From positions 303,323 through 367,322 of the forward strand of contig NZ_LIUT01000008.1 of NCBI RefSeq assembly GCF_001277345.1: a stretch of 64,000 nt of DNA, in the 5' to 3' direction. Each line of letters begins with the position of its first letter. Within the stretch, counting starts at the first letter, position 1. Made by a program: the position numbers and the translations under genes. Below the pieces are notes generated by a model. That model did no database searches, had not been told where the DNA came from, and saw only the letters and a program-made list of their open reading frames with translations. Source of the stretch: Paenibacillus solani (GTDB taxonomy: Bacteria > Bacillota > Bacilli > Paenibacillales > Paenibacillaceae). Shown piece after piece: positions 44,486 to 54,004 of this stretch.

Positions 44486-45490
44486 ATGGATGTGCGTTTG
44501 AACTATGCCCCATGCGGCTATGTTTCTATTACCCATGAGGGCATTGTGGCGGATGTGAATCAGACTTTTCTTGATATGATGGGGTATCGACAGGAAGACG
44601 TGGTGCAAAAGCATTTTGAGACGTTGATGTCGACGGCGAACAAGCTGATGTTCCACTCTTATTTTTACCCGTATATCAATCTTGACGGGCATGTGGAAGA
44701 ACTGTTGATCCGGTTGAAGAACAGCCGGGGAGAGTCGGTTCCCTTTATTTTGAATGGACGAAAGTCCGAGCGGGAAGGCCGAGAATGGCTGGATTGCGTA
44801 TTGGTGCAGGTGGGTAAGCGTATTGATTATGAGATGGAGCTTCGACTGGCGAATAAGCAGATTGAGAAGGCCTATTGGGAAAAGGATCAAGCCCTAGCGG
44901 AGCTGCAGCATATCTATGCAGAGATTGAACGAAAGCAAACAGAACTGATGGAGATTAACACGGTCCTGTTGGAGCTGTCGAATACCGACAAGCTTACCGG
45001 ACTGAAGAACCGCAGGTTCTTTCAGGAGAAACTGGAAGAGGAGCTTAAGCTGTACAGCCAAACCGGGATCCCGTTCTCGCTGTTCATGCTGGACATCGAT
45101 CACTTCAAACGCGTCAACGACACTTGGGGACATGCGTATGGAGATGAGGTTCTGTTTGATGTGGCGAGTGTCCTGCAGACGCACGCCCGCGAAGGGGATA
45201 TCGTGGCCCGGTATGGAGGAGAAGAGTTTGTCATGCTTCTGTCGCGAACGAAGGCCAGTGAGGCCAAGGTCTGTGCAGATCGTATCCGGCGGGCAGTCAG
45301 TGATTTCAGCTGGAAAGAGGACGGCGTGACCATCAGCATCGGGATCATGACGGCAACGGATGCTTTAGAGGATAACGAAGCGACACTCTTGGAACAGGCA
45401 GACCAGGCACTCTATGCTTCCAAGGAAAATGGACGTAACAGGGTTACCCACTATGAAGATTTGAAGCTTCAAGGTTCTCCGCACTCCTAA
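44486..45490 (+). CDS. PAS-GGDEF diguanylate cyclase paired with RsbQ-like hydrolase
   Basis: A 334-residue cytosolic protein: a PAS domain (about residues 10-125, GYVSITHEGIVADVNQTFLDMMGY), a coiled coil (about 125-175) and a GGDEF domain with active site RYGGEEF near residue 248. The inhibitory-site RxxD (REGD) lies five residues before it, so the enzyme should make cyclic di-GMP and be product-inhibited. It starts 71 bp after the RsbQ-like gene; the ribosome site is poorly placed. The PAS resembles that of RsbP. Confidence 0.88.
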   Translation: MDVRLNYAPCGYVSITHEGIVADVNQTFLDMMGYRQEDVVQKHFETLMSTANKLMFHSYFYPYINLDGHVEELLIRLKNSRGESVPFILNGRKSEREGREWLDCVLVQVGKRIDYEMELRLANKQIEKAYWEKDQALAELQHIYAEIERKQTELMEINTVLLELSNTDKLTGLKNRRFFQEKLEEELKLYSQTGIPFSLFMLDIDHFKRVNDTWGHAYGDEVLFDVASVLQTHAREGDIVARYGGEEFVMLLSRTKASEAKVCADRIRRAVSDFSWKEDGVTISIGIMTATDALEDNEATLLEQADQALYASKENGRNRVTHYEDLKLQGSPHS

Positions 45491-45507
45491 AAATAATACA
45501 GACCAAA

Positions 45508-45553
45508 ACAGCCATAATCCGAATGGGCACAAGCTCACTTGGGTTATGGCTGT
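45508..45553. terminator. Shared hairpin between convergent genes
   Basis: ACAGCCATAA pairs with TTATGGCTGT across a 26-nt loop, between the cyclase and the CdsA-like gene. Confidence 0.5.
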
Positions 45554-45582
45554 ATGAGGTTCTATGGGGGCCGGGACCTGCC

Positions 45583-46497
45583 TTACATAAAGTCATAGAA
45601 ATAACGGATGAAATGAAAAAAGATCGGCGAGGTATACGTCAGACTGTCCACCCGGCTCAGATAGCTTTTCTTCAAGGCATCGAATCGTCCATCATCCCCG
45701 ATTAACAGGTCGCGCTTCAGCACGGAAACCGTCAAGCTGCCGAAGAAGCCGCTGAGGCTGATCAGCATGCCGGACAGGATCCCAAACGTCGGGCTTAAAG
45801 GCGTCAGGTAGGGATAGATGAGATAGGAACAGCCAGTCGTGACGAGAAAAGCGCATGCAAAGCCTTCCCAGGTCAGATTCGGGTTGGATGTAGGCACAAT
45901 CCTCCTTTTGCCAAAATAAAGGGATGCGACCGTATGCACGACATCGTTTAGCTGTGTCAGAACCACGAGAAACAGCACAAGTCCAGCTCCATACTGGGGC
46001 GTGGCAAATTGGAAGTAAGCCAGGTGGCTGAGACCGAATACCATAAGCATCAGACCCCACTGCGTAGAGCTGACACTCCGCATGAAACCGACAGTGCCCT
46101 TGTTGATCAGCCGCGGAAGCGGGAGCACCAGGAACACATAAATGGGGATGAACACAATAAACATCCCGTACCATTCAATATAGATCCAATAGAATTGGAC
46201 CGGTATGGTTAAATATGCCCACAGAAATAAACGACGATCGGCTTTCCTCGTTTTGATCATCGAGAAATACTCTTTAAGCGTAAAGAAAGTAAGCACCATC
46301 AGGGATAACAGAGAAACGACGGGATTTAGTAGTGTTGCCATGCAGAATATGATCAGCATGCCCCACCAGGTTTTGATGCGCATCCCTACATCGGTGTAAT
46401 CGATATTCGGTTGCGTCTTGCTCACCACATAATAGAGGAGCTGGATGACCGATAAAACAAAAAAGATCAGAATCAAGGTTATAAGCGAGCTGTCCAT
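45583..46497 (-). CDS. CdsA-like phosphatidate cytidylyltransferase family protein
   Basis: A 304-residue membrane protein with about eight helices. The C-terminal region carries the family signature in diverged form: SNPNLTWEGFACAF near residue 208 and SVLKRDLLIGDDG near 260 (canonical SxxKRxxxxKD). Lacking the strict KD, it may be a paralogue acting on a related lipid. Convergent with the cyclase. Start at 46497. Confidence 0.75.
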   Translation of the reverse strand: MDSSLITLILIFFVLSVIQLLYYVVSKTQPNIDYTDVGMRIKTWWGMLIIFCMATLLNPVVSLLSLMVLTFFTLKEYFSMIKTRKADRRLFLWAYLTIPVQFYWIYIEWYGMFIVFIPIYVFLVLPLPRLINKGTVGFMRSVSSTQWGLMLMVFGLSHLAYFQFATPQYGAGLVLFLVVLTQLNDVVHTVASLYFGKRRIVPTSNPNLTWEGFACAFLVTTGCSYLIYPYLTPLSPTFGILSGMLISLSGFFGSLTVSVLKRDLLIGDDGRFDALKKSYLSRVDSLTYTSPIFFHFIRYFYDFM

Positions 46498-46545
46498 ATG
46501 CTTTCATCACCAACTTGTTACTTCTCCTATGCAAGGGCATTAAAT

Positions 46546-47238
46546 ATGAGTACTTACATTAATCCACAAAATCAGTTTTTAGTTCAAGAAGCTAAAAGAA
46601 CATTCTACTCAAACTGCAACCCGGAAACCCTTTCGATTAAGGATCTCATGTTTCTTATATTGGGTTCTATAATCCCTGATCGCTCTATTTTTGAAATTGC
46701 GGAATTGGTTATTAGCTAAGGACTCAATAAAGTTTCCGGAATGTCTGAGTATGAACTGTCCTTTATGTTTGGGTTAAACGAAAGTCAAAGCTTTCATCTA
46801 ATGGTTGTATTTGAATTAGCTAAACGCTTAAAATATATTCAAAATTCCAAGGATGAAGTAATTATACGAAGCCCTAGTGATACAGCAAGTTTGCTTATGG
46901 ACATGCAGCATTTAGAAAAGGAGCATTTTGTTGCCCTATATCTGGATACCAAATCCAAAGTCATTGGAAGAGAAACTATTGCTATTGGAAGCTTAACTGA
47001 AGCGATTGTGCATCCACGTGAAGTATATCGTCAGGCAATTCGCCGAGGAGCCTATTCTATTATAGGCGCACATAATCATCCATCTGGAGATCCAGGTCCC
47101 TCACATGAAGATGTAAAGATTATACAACGTCTTGTAGAGGTAGGTAAACTCGTGGGTATTAAATTTCACGATCATATCATCATTGGTAGAGAGTCATATC
47201 GTAGCTTATGTGAAGATGGTTGCATATCTCTGTCATGA
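46546..47238 (+). pseudogene. RadC-like JAB-domain gene cut by an in-frame ochre codon
   Basis: ATG 46546 opens MSTYINPQNQ and runs to TAA at 46717-46719 (ELVIS stop). The same frame stays open from there through GLNKVSGMSEYELSFMFG to 47238. The second part has the RadC/JAB metal motif AHNHPSGDPGPSHED near the end and is intact. The first part is the usual helix-hairpin-helix-like N-terminus. Restoring the stop to a sense codon would give about 230 residues. AT-rich, unlike its neighbours, typical of mobile-element radC genes. ATG 46741 could restart the JAB half. Confidence 0.75.
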
Positions 47239-47328
47239 GTTATACCTAAACAGAGTAGAAATAGAAATGAAGTATATCTTTATTTCATTTCTTGATGAAC
47301 AAATAAAAAAATTGTGTTCAAGGCAGTC

Positions 47329-47676
47329 ATGGGTCCAGGAGATACAGCTGAACCAGTAATTACAATTTTTGCTGCCGGAAGAGGATTAATGAAGATGACA
47401 TCACTAATTCCATTGGTTCTTCCCTATATAAACGTCTATGTTGTGACACGATGCTATGGTGGTTCAGATCATGGTGGGTGGTATTACCGGAAATATGCTT
47501 GTGTGAAGTCACGGAGAGAATTTTTATGGGATGCAGAATGGCGGAAACAGATCTTCTTGAAACAGTTCAGTGGTTTAATTTGGGGTTCTATATCCGCTGA
47601 ATCTGATGGACAAGAAGTGATTGTCAGAATTGAGTCTAGAAAGGCCGCTTCTGATCGTATCATTGAGCCATTATAA
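47329..47676 (+). CDS. Small hypothetical protein of mobile-element type
   Basis: About 115 residues. The part from YVVTRCYGGSDHGGWYYRK to the end is a conserved-looking unit with clustered aromatic and cysteine residues. The N-terminal 35 residues look like extension and the real start may be internal or lost. No strong ribosome site. In the same AT-rich island as radC. Function unknown. Confidence 0.45.
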   Translation: MGPGDTAEPVITIFAAGRGLMKMTSLIPLVLPYINVYVVTRCYGGSDHGGWYYRKYACVKSRREFLWDAEWRKQIFLKQFSGLIWGSISAESDGQEVIVRIESRKAASDRIIEPL

Positions 47677-47824
47677 ATCTCAAAACTGTTATATCGTTCA
47701 CACTTGGAGATGGATATACCGCTATCATGGAGCATTACTGAGGAAATGTTAAGCATGCAATGTGATTGCTCCCTATGATGTATACAGTGAACGGGAATAA
47801 GTTCCCGATATGAATAAATTAATG

Positions 47825-47855
47825 AGGGCTTCACTGTTTAACGGTGAAGTCCTTT
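47825..47855 (+). terminator. Hairpin just before the next gene
   Basis: GGGCTTCAC pairs with GTGAAGTCC and is followed by TTTCTCATT, immediately upstream of AAGGAG for the gene at 47876. Confidence 0.55.
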
Positions 47856-47875
47856 CTCATTAAGGAGAGTTGCAT

Positions 47876-48616
47876 ATGACTCAATTTGATGTAAAGGCGA
47901 TCAAGAAAGAGCGGGATTTTATTCGTACAATCGGGAAGACCGGATTATAATTCAGCACGGTTAAAGCTAAGCGTCCGCTCACGATAGAAAAGATAACGAA
48001 AGATTATATTTATGTTCGCTCTCAAGATGGAATGAAGCCACAGCGTATACCACGCTCACGCCTCCGCAAAGCCCTTTCTATGCTTTATTATCGTCGGGTG
48101 ACTACATTAAGACAGTTGCTAAGAATAAACTGCTATTCAAGCTCTATAGCCGGTTTAATTAGGGCAATGATGTCCGATATTTGCAAATTAGTTACTATGA
48201 AGAACGGGGCTGTTCGACTGACTCTTAAAGGAATAAGATACTTTTTCAGTGGAGTCTCAAAAGGAAAGCGGGATGTACAGATTGTGAAAGAAAGTGGTGG
48301 CACATTTGTGCTACTAAATTATTACACAATCCGAAATGATATCACAGAGAGCTGGAAAGAAAATTTAATAAACCTTGGATTTGACTACAAATGTGTCATT
48401 CTTGACCCAGGAGAAAAAACGCTTCATGAATCCATACTTAAGGGCAGGCAGGTTGCTGGGAGGTTTATATTTATGAAGAAATTACTTGGTAGAAAGAAAA
48501 AAATCGTCATTACTAGAATTCCATTAGATGAGAGAGTCGGCCCATCTAAAGAACTTCAAGTCATTATGAAGAAAGCTGAAAAGATTTTGGGTAAGAAGCT
48601 CGATCAGAAGAAATGA
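47876..48616 (+). pseudogene. Hypothetical gene with in-frame ochre codon near its start
   Basis: AAGGAG is 8 nt before ATG 47876, which opens MTQFDVKAIKKERDFIRT and meets TAA at 47948. The identical frame then stays open to 48616 (FSTVKAKRPLTIEKITKDYI and onward), about 246 residues if the stop were sense. The protein is basic, ending in Lys-rich helices (MKKAEKILGKKL). No family recognised. A downstream start at ATG 48032 lacks a ribosome site. Part of the AT-rich island. Confidence 0.65.
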
Positions 48617-48727
48617 CTGAACATATCAAGGAGTTAACATTTGTGATTTGCAATTTTTCCCGTTAAGTGTAACTTCAATAGTGATTCCTACGTCATTATT
48701 TATAAGAATCTAAAATCGAGGTTTGTA

Positions 48728-49180
48728 ATGAAAAAAATTAGCAAGGCAATTATTATAATGATCCTGTTAGGTATCCCTCTTCTAATAGTCTCTTGTACTA
48801 ATTCGTCAGAGAAAAAGCCTAATGTGGTTGAGAAGCCTCAAGAGAATAATAAACCAACTTTCAAACTTAAACCTGAAGATATTTCAAATATTATTGTTTA
48901 TGACCATAAACCAGAAAGGCATAAATCCGCAGAAGTAAATAAAAGAGAGGAAATTGTTAAGATAGCAACAATTCTAAATTCATATACAAATTATGCCGAG
49001 CCACACACATTAAAAAATTATCGAGATATAGAAATTCATATGAAGAATGGCTCAGTATTAACATTTATGCTCCTTAATGGATCAGTAGCTTATGTAGAGA
49101 ATTTCGGCAGTATCACGTTTAACCCACCAGAAAATTATGAGAAATTAAAACAGCTGATTGAACAAATAGAAAACGAATAA
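48728..49180 (+). CDS. Small lipoprotein of unknown function
   Basis: 150 residues. Signal peptide with lipobox LIVSC at about residues 19-23, a Lys/Pro/Asn-rich linker and a beta-rich C-terminal domain (about 50-150) with VYDHKPERHKSAEV and FGSITFNPP. Low GC, followed by a strong terminator. No family recognised. Confidence 0.7.
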   Translation: MKKISKAIIIMILLGIPLLIVSCTNSSEKKPNVVEKPQENNKPTFKLKPEDISNIIVYDHKPERHKSAEVNKREEIVKIATILNSYTNYAEPHTLKNYRDIEIHMKNGSVLTFMLLNGSVAYVENFGSITFNPPENYEKLKQLIEQIENE

Positions 49181-49190
49181 TTATTCAAAT

Positions 49191-49226
49191 AAAAGCAGCT
49201 TCAGATTTCCCGAAGCTGCTTTTATT
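49191..49226 (+). terminator. Terminator of the lipoprotein gene
   Basis: AAAAGCAGCTTC pairs with GAAGCTGCTTTT, followed by ATT. The stretch from here to 49428 holds only a weak 60-codon frame without a ribosome site. Confidence 0.85.
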
Positions 49227-49428
49227 GTTAGTTATTTTGATCAACTGGCTTAACAGTATCACTTGTATATATCTTCTGACAACTCTTGTTTGGGATTACA
49301 TGGAGCAATCTGATTATTCCTATCATGGAGTAATACGAAGCTGGAGTGAATTACGAGATAGTTTCACTACAGGAATCATATGTTATGATGAAGGAACAAT
49401 TCAATAGGGATAAGGGGAATTTTCGTAA

Positions 49429-49965
49429 ATGGTAGACGATCAATCGGTCTTTATATTGCTTACCAATACCGGTACGCTCTTTACGAAAGTCATTCAGGGT
49501 TACACAAGAGCACCTTATAACCATGCATCGATATCCTTTAATCGCGAGCTGTCGGAGTTATACAGTTTCGGGAGAAAGAATCCGAATAACCCTTTGAATG
49601 GCGGGTTTGTGAAGGAGGATCTGCAGACGGGCACATTCAGTAAATATCCAAACACGACATGCGTCATCTATGAGCTGCGGGTAACAGAACGCGATGTTGC
49701 GAAAATGAAGCGGGTGCTGCAGGCATTTATCCGAAAAAACCATAAGTACTTTTATAATATACTGGGTGTCCTGGGCATCGCGCTGAAGGAACCGATCGAA
49801 TTCAGCAATTCCTATTTCTGTTCGCAATTCGTGGCCGAGATTCTGCAGCGGTCCGGAGTCAGGCTCTGGGATAAGCTGCCCGCTTTGGTAACACCGGATG
49901 ATTTTCGTCAATGCGAGCGGCTGCAGCTAATTTATGAAGGAAAGCTGAATGAGTATGAGCCATAG
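49429..49965 (+). CDS. YiiX/NlpC-P60-like permuted papain-fold protein
   Basis: 178 residues. The histidine of NHASIS near residue 31 precedes the cysteine of SYFCSQFVAEIL near 128, the reversed order of permuted papain-fold (YiiX, LRAT-like) hydrolases, which cut amides or esters in the envelope or on lipids. No signal peptide. AAGGGG is about 13 nt from ATG 49429. A single gene. Confidence 0.75.
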   Translation: MVDDQSVFILLTNTGTLFTKVIQGYTRAPYNHASISFNRELSELYSFGRKNPNNPLNGGFVKEDLQTGTFSKYPNTTCVIYELRVTERDVAKMKRVLQAFIRKNHKYFYNILGVLGIALKEPIEFSNSYFCSQFVAEILQRSGVRLWDKLPALVTPDDFRQCERLQLIYEGKLNEYEP

Positions 49966-50316
49966 GCGGCATTCGACGTACTGCTATACTGGCAGGCGGT
50001 TGTGTAGCTGATCTGCGGATGTTGTTATCGATACTAAACTCTGCATGATGCTCTTTTTATGCTCGGCATGAGTGGTTCTATATCCAAATAGAAGTCACAG
50101 AAACCCCCGGTTTGTCTGTTCAGGCGAATTGGGGGTTTCCTGCTGCCTGGGAGAGAGAAGATCCATGGTCACTATGGTAACGTTAGGCTGGATAACAGGG
50201 GAGAATTGCTATAAAATAGAATTATCATCAAAAATGAAATCAGGTTTCATCTAGTGAAACATACGGGATCATGAACTGGAATTCAACTTGGATTTGGGAG
50301 AGGAGCGTGGTTTAGG
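49966..50316. other. Intergenic region with one hairpin
   Basis: GAAACCCCC pairs with GGGGGTTTC (50100-50139) without a clear U-tract. Nothing else that I can support. Confidence 0.4.
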
Positions 50317-51066
50317 ATGGACAGCAAGGAACGGTTTTCGAATCGGGTGGATTCGTATACGAAGTATCGCCCGAGTTATCCGCAAGTGGCTCTGGATTAT
50401 CTGTACGATACGGTAGGATTGGACGGTGAGATTGCCGATATCGGCGCAGGGACGGGGATATTCACGAAGTTGCTGCTGGAGCGGGGAAGTCGCGTGACCG
50501 CGGTGGAACCCAATCAGGCCATGCGGGAAGCCGCCGAGTCGGAACTTGAAGGCAATCCCCGCTTTCGAATGGTCTCGGGTTCGGCCGAGGTGACAGGGCT
50601 ACCCGATCAATCGGTCGATCATATCGTGAGTGCCCAGGCCTTTCACTGGTTTGATCGGGATGCAGCACAAGCCGAGTTTCGGCGGATTTTAAAGCCGGGT
50701 GGCAAGGTAGTCTTGATCTGGAATTCCAGGCTTACGCAGGGAACGCCCTTCCTCGAAGCGTATGAACAGCTGCTCCTTACCTATGCCACCGATTATCAGG
50801 AAGTGGATCAGAAGAACATTTCGCATGAAACACTGGCTGCCTTTTTCCGGTCAGGGGATATGAAGGAAGCGAAGTTCTTCAATCGGCAGATGTTTGATTA
50901 CGAGGGCTTGTACGGCCGCTTGCAATCATCTTCTTATGCGCCGCTCCCCGGGCATCCGAATTACGAACCGATGATGAAAGAGCTGCGCAACCTGTTCGAA
51001 CAGAATAAGCAGGATGGCAGCGTGTTTTTTGATTATGAGACGAAAGTGTATTGGGGAGAGGTTTGA
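50317..51066 (+). CDS. Class I SAM-dependent methyltransferase
   Basis: A 249-residue Methyltransf_11-type enzyme: motif I ADIGAGTGIFTKLL near residue 41, acidic motif after TAVEPN near 63, then VSAQAFHWFD near 110 (UbiE/Coq5-like subgroup). Substrate unknown. It ends 22 bp before the WYL regulator gene, so the two are probably co-transcribed. Confidence 0.87.
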   Translation: MDSKERFSNRVDSYTKYRPSYPQVALDYLYDTVGLDGEIADIGAGTGIFTKLLLERGSRVTAVEPNQAMREAAESELEGNPRFRMVSGSAEVTGLPDQSVDHIVSAQAFHWFDRDAAQAEFRRILKPGGKVVLIWNSRLTQGTPFLEAYEQLLLTYATDYQEVDQKNISHETLAAFFRSGDMKEAKFFNRQMFDYEGLYGRLQSSSYAPLPGHPNYEPMMKELRNLFEQNKQDGSVFFDYETKVYWGEV

Positions 51067-51088
51067 GGGGGATTGGAGGTACAGCTGC

Positions 51089-52033
51089 ATGAACAAGACT
51101 GATCGAATGCTGGCAATCCTGCTTGAGCTGCAGCAGCGAAAGATTGTGCGGGCCGAAGATTTGGCATCCATATTTGAGACGAGCGTCCGGACGATCTACC
51201 GGGATATTCAAGCCCTTAGCGAAGCGGGTGTACCCGTGATGGGAGCCCCCGGGCAAGGATACTCGTTAATGGCGGGATATTTTCTGCCGCCAGTCATGTT
51301 TACGACGGAGGAAGCCGTGGCACTGCTCATTGGAGCGGATTTTGTCGAACGTTTTGACGTTGGATATGGTTTAAAGGCTCAGGCTTCCCGTAAAAAGATA
51401 GAGTTTATTCTTCCGGAGGCTGTCCGCGCAGACGCTTCGCGGGTTCGGAAGACCATGCGACTGCTTACTCCCGTTAACAAGGCAACTTCAGAAGAGGAGA
51501 AGGATTATGTTGAAATGGTTCGCCGAGCCATACTGGAAAAGCGTAAGATCGAATTCCATTATGTGAAGAAGATGTCCGATTCCACAGGTGATCGAAAGAG
51601 CTTTCGCTCGGCAGCCCCTTATGGGCTGGCATTTCTTCAAGGTTCATGGACCTTAGTCGCCTGGTGTGACCTCCGGCAAGACATTCGCCATTTTCGGTTG
51701 TCCCGCATGAAGGATCTGACGGTTCTTGAAGAGCGTTTTGAGATGCCACCGGATTTTAGCTTGGAGGCCTACCGGCCTCCGGATGATCGTAACCTGCAGG
51801 TTCGGATTCTGGCAAATCCCGATATTGCGGATCGAGTCAAGGAATCAGGCAATTATTACATGGAGACATTCGAAGAATGCGAGGATGGGCTGCTAGTGAG
51901 CTTTCGCGTTCGCCGGCCGGAAGAGATTTTACAATGGGTGCTTGGCTGGGGATCGGATGTCGTTGTCCTTGAGCCGGAATCCTTCCGTGACCGGATCCGT
52001 GACGAAGCGGAAAAGATATTTAAACGCTACTGA
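51089..52033 (+). CDS. HTH-WYL transcription regulator
   Basis: A 314-residue protein from ATG 51089 (GGAGG upstream); the frame is open from 51014 but overlaps the methyltransferase. N-terminal HTH_11 (VRAEDLASIFETSVRTIYRDI), WYL ligand domain (about 140-225, FHYVKK and SLVAWCDLRQDIRHFRL) and a C-terminal WCX domain. WYL proteins often sense DNA fragments or other ligands. It probably regulates the methyltransferase. Confidence 0.88.
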   Translation: MNKTDRMLAILLELQQRKIVRAEDLASIFETSVRTIYRDIQALSEAGVPVMGAPGQGYSLMAGYFLPPVMFTTEEAVALLIGADFVERFDVGYGLKAQASRKKIEFILPEAVRADASRVRKTMRLLTPVNKATSEEEKDYVEMVRRAILEKRKIEFHYVKKMSDSTGDRKSFRSAAPYGLAFLQGSWTLVAWCDLRQDIRHFRLSRMKDLTVLEERFEMPPDFSLEAYRPPDDRNLQVRILANPDIADRVKESGNYYMETFEECEDGLLVSFRVRRPEEILQWVLGWGSDVVVLEPESFRDRIRDEAEKIFKRY

Positions 52034-52095
52034 CATGACGTTGTCAGTAGCGTTTTTGTATATTCGGTGCAAAGACGATTTAGGGAGTGGTTGAT

Positions 52096-52638
52096 ATGAA
52101 TACAACAGAAGCATTGAAGCGGTTTGAAGAGACGGTGCAGGTCTATCTGCAGGAAATGTATGGCTTTAGTATGGAAGAGCTGGAATACAGACAGGCAGAG
52201 GACGAGTGGTCGATCGGGCAAATGTATCAGCACTTGATTCAATCCGCGCTGGTTATGCATCTTCGGAATATTGAGCAATGCTTGAACCCGAATGGAGAGG
52301 CGGGAGCCTCCACGGCCGGAAAAACCAAAGAGGGAACAGCGATATTCGAACAGGGCAGCTTTCCTCCTATCCGTATCCAAATTCCGCCATCTCCCCAATA
52401 TACACCTGAGCAGCCTGCAACCAAAGAGCAGTTGATCCAAGGGTTGGATACCGTGATCCAACGAATGAGACAAATCGAGCCGATGCTTGGTGAGGCATCT
52501 CCGATACATACAGTCTCCCATCCGAGTTTCGGTGGATTGAATGCGGAGGAGTGGTTTTTGCTTATTGAAATGCACTATCGGCATCACCTTCGGCAGCTGC
52601 ACCGTTTGAAGCAGTCTCAGGAACAGCAGCGAGCATAA
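52096..52638 (+). CDS. DinB-family protein
   Basis: 180 residues, four-helix-bundle DinB/YfiT type. Histidines at the metal positions: MYQHLIQSALVMH near residue 45, and EMHYRHHLRQLHR near 160 toward the C-terminus. Possible metal-dependent thiol transferase. AGGGAG is 8 nt from ATG 52096. Downstream of the WYL gene by 62 bp. Confidence 0.82.
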   Translation: MNTTEALKRFEETVQVYLQEMYGFSMEELEYRQAEDEWSIGQMYQHLIQSALVMHLRNIEQCLNPNGEAGASTAGKTKEGTAIFEQGSFPPIRIQIPPSPQYTPEQPATKEQLIQGLDTVIQRMRQIEPMLGEASPIHTVSHPSFGGLNAEEWFLLIEMHYRHHLRQLHRLKQSQEQQRA

Positions 52639-52753
52639 TAGGGTTCGCATATAAGGAGTGGTTTCTTCCATCAACGCAGGGACTGTTTGAGGCCCGGATG
52701 CTTGGGGTACTGGTACTACGAGTGGATCCAAGCATTGAAAGGAGCAAATGATC

Positions 52754-53254
52754 ATGAATGTACATGTTCGATCATTCTTCGTAAAGGATGATGGCGAGGT
52801 TCCCAATAATCCGGAACTGCCTGTCATTGTGTACAATGGGGTATTCGCGGATGATCCTAACGGTTTAGAGACAACCTTCAACCGCCATCAGTGGACCGGC
52901 AGCTGGGAGGGTGGTGTATTTGATTATCACCATTATCACAGCAATACTCATGAAGTTCTGGGCGTGCGTTCCGGTAGTGCGACCGTCCTAGTAGGCGGTG
53001 ATGCGGGAGAGCGGCTGGAGATAACCACGGGCGATGTGCTCGTCCTGCCAGCTGGCACTGCCCATAAGAAGCTCACCAGCAGTCCTGATTTTGAAGTCAT
53101 TGGTGCTTATCCGGAAGGGGTTACGCCGAATATTAGGGAGCGGAACCCGACGGACCGGGCGCAGGCAATGAATGAAATTCGCAGCGTGCCTGTTCCACAG
53201 ACGGATCCTGTGTTTGGAGAGGAAGGGCCTCTTCTGGATAAATGGGTGAAATGA
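52754..53254 (+). CDS. Cupin domain protein
   Basis: About 166 residues. The cupin motif 1 residues are in DYHHYHSNTHEVLGV (His and Glu metal ligands) near residue 58-72, and motif 2 in PAGTAHKKL near 98. AAAGGAG fits ATG 52754 better than ATG 52748. Metal-binding, oxidoreductase or isomerase; substrate unknown. Confidence 0.82.
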   Translation: MNVHVRSFFVKDDGEVPNNPELPVIVYNGVFADDPNGLETTFNRHQWTGSWEGGVFDYHHYHSNTHEVLGVRSGSATVLVGGDAGERLEITTGDVLVLPAGTAHKKLTSSPDFEVIGAYPEGVTPNIRERNPTDRAQAMNEIRSVPVPQTDPVFGEEGPLLDKWVK

Positions 53255-53440
53255 GGTTTAGTACAATAAAGAATAATAGCAGGATAGCAAAAAGCAAGAT
53301 AGCCAAAAGGCTCCTCGTCCATGACATTGGATGGGAGTCTCTTCTCGTGTATTCGTATTGCAGGAAGTGTAGTATTCGGAGTACCTGCATTATTTTTGAA
53401 TATAGGCTATAGTAGTATAAAACGAATGGAGAATTCAACC

Positions 53441-53782
53441 ATGTCTACTTTGCCGAATTGCCCTAAATGTAGTTCACAATATACATACGAGGACCGAAAT
53501 CTTTTGGTTTGCCCGGAATGTGCTCATGAATGGCCTGCGGGGTCGGAAGCGGAACATAACGAGGATGCCAGAATCATCAAAGACGCCAATGGAAATGTGC
53601 TGGCTGATGGAGACGCCGTTACGGTGATCAAGGATCTTAAAGTAAAAGGCAGCTCGACTGTCTTAAAAATAGGCACGAAGGTGAAAAGTATACGTTTAGT
53701 GGATGGAGATCATGACATCGACTGCAAAATTGACGGATTCGGCGCGATGAAATTAAAGTCGGAGTTTGTGAAGAAAATATAA
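53441..53782 (+). CDS. phnA: PhnA-family zinc-ribbon protein (YjdM)
   Basis: 113 residues: two CPxC knuckles (NCPKCSS, VCPECAHEW) form a zinc ribbon, then the conserved C-terminal block DANGNVLADGDAVTVIKDLKV. The longer frame from 53321 has no ribosome site. Despite the name, a phosphonate role is not proven. Confidence 0.88.
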   Translation: MSTLPNCPKCSSQYTYEDRNLLVCPECAHEWPAGSEAEHNEDARIIKDANGNVLADGDAVTVIKDLKVKGSSTVLKIGTKVKSIRLVDGDHDIDCKIDGFGAMKLKSEFVKKI

Positions 53783-53871
53783 GGCAGCACTTACTAATTA
53801 CATACCATACAAACGCAGCATGACAGTCTTCTGCTAAGGTTCAGGACTGACTGCATCATGTGAGATAAATG

Positions 53872-53938
53872 AAAACACCCTCAAGAGATTGAATGCGCCA
53901 GGTTGTAAGACATGGAGCTAGTCTTGAAGGTGTTTTTA
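53872..53938. terminator. Long-armed terminator-like hairpin
   Basis: AAAACACCCTCAAGA pairs with TCTTGAAGGTGTTTTT across a loop of about 36 nt, between convergent phnA and hydrolase genes. Confidence 0.5.
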
Positions 53939-54004
53939 GTATGCACAAATAAGATGAGCAACCCTGCTGATTTTCGAAATTCTGAGATCCTGTTTCGGTT
54001 CTGC

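Noticed and set aside
49225..49407. 60-codon frame after the lipoprotein terminator
   Set aside because: No ribosome site or recognisable motif; could be a remnant but cannot be supported.
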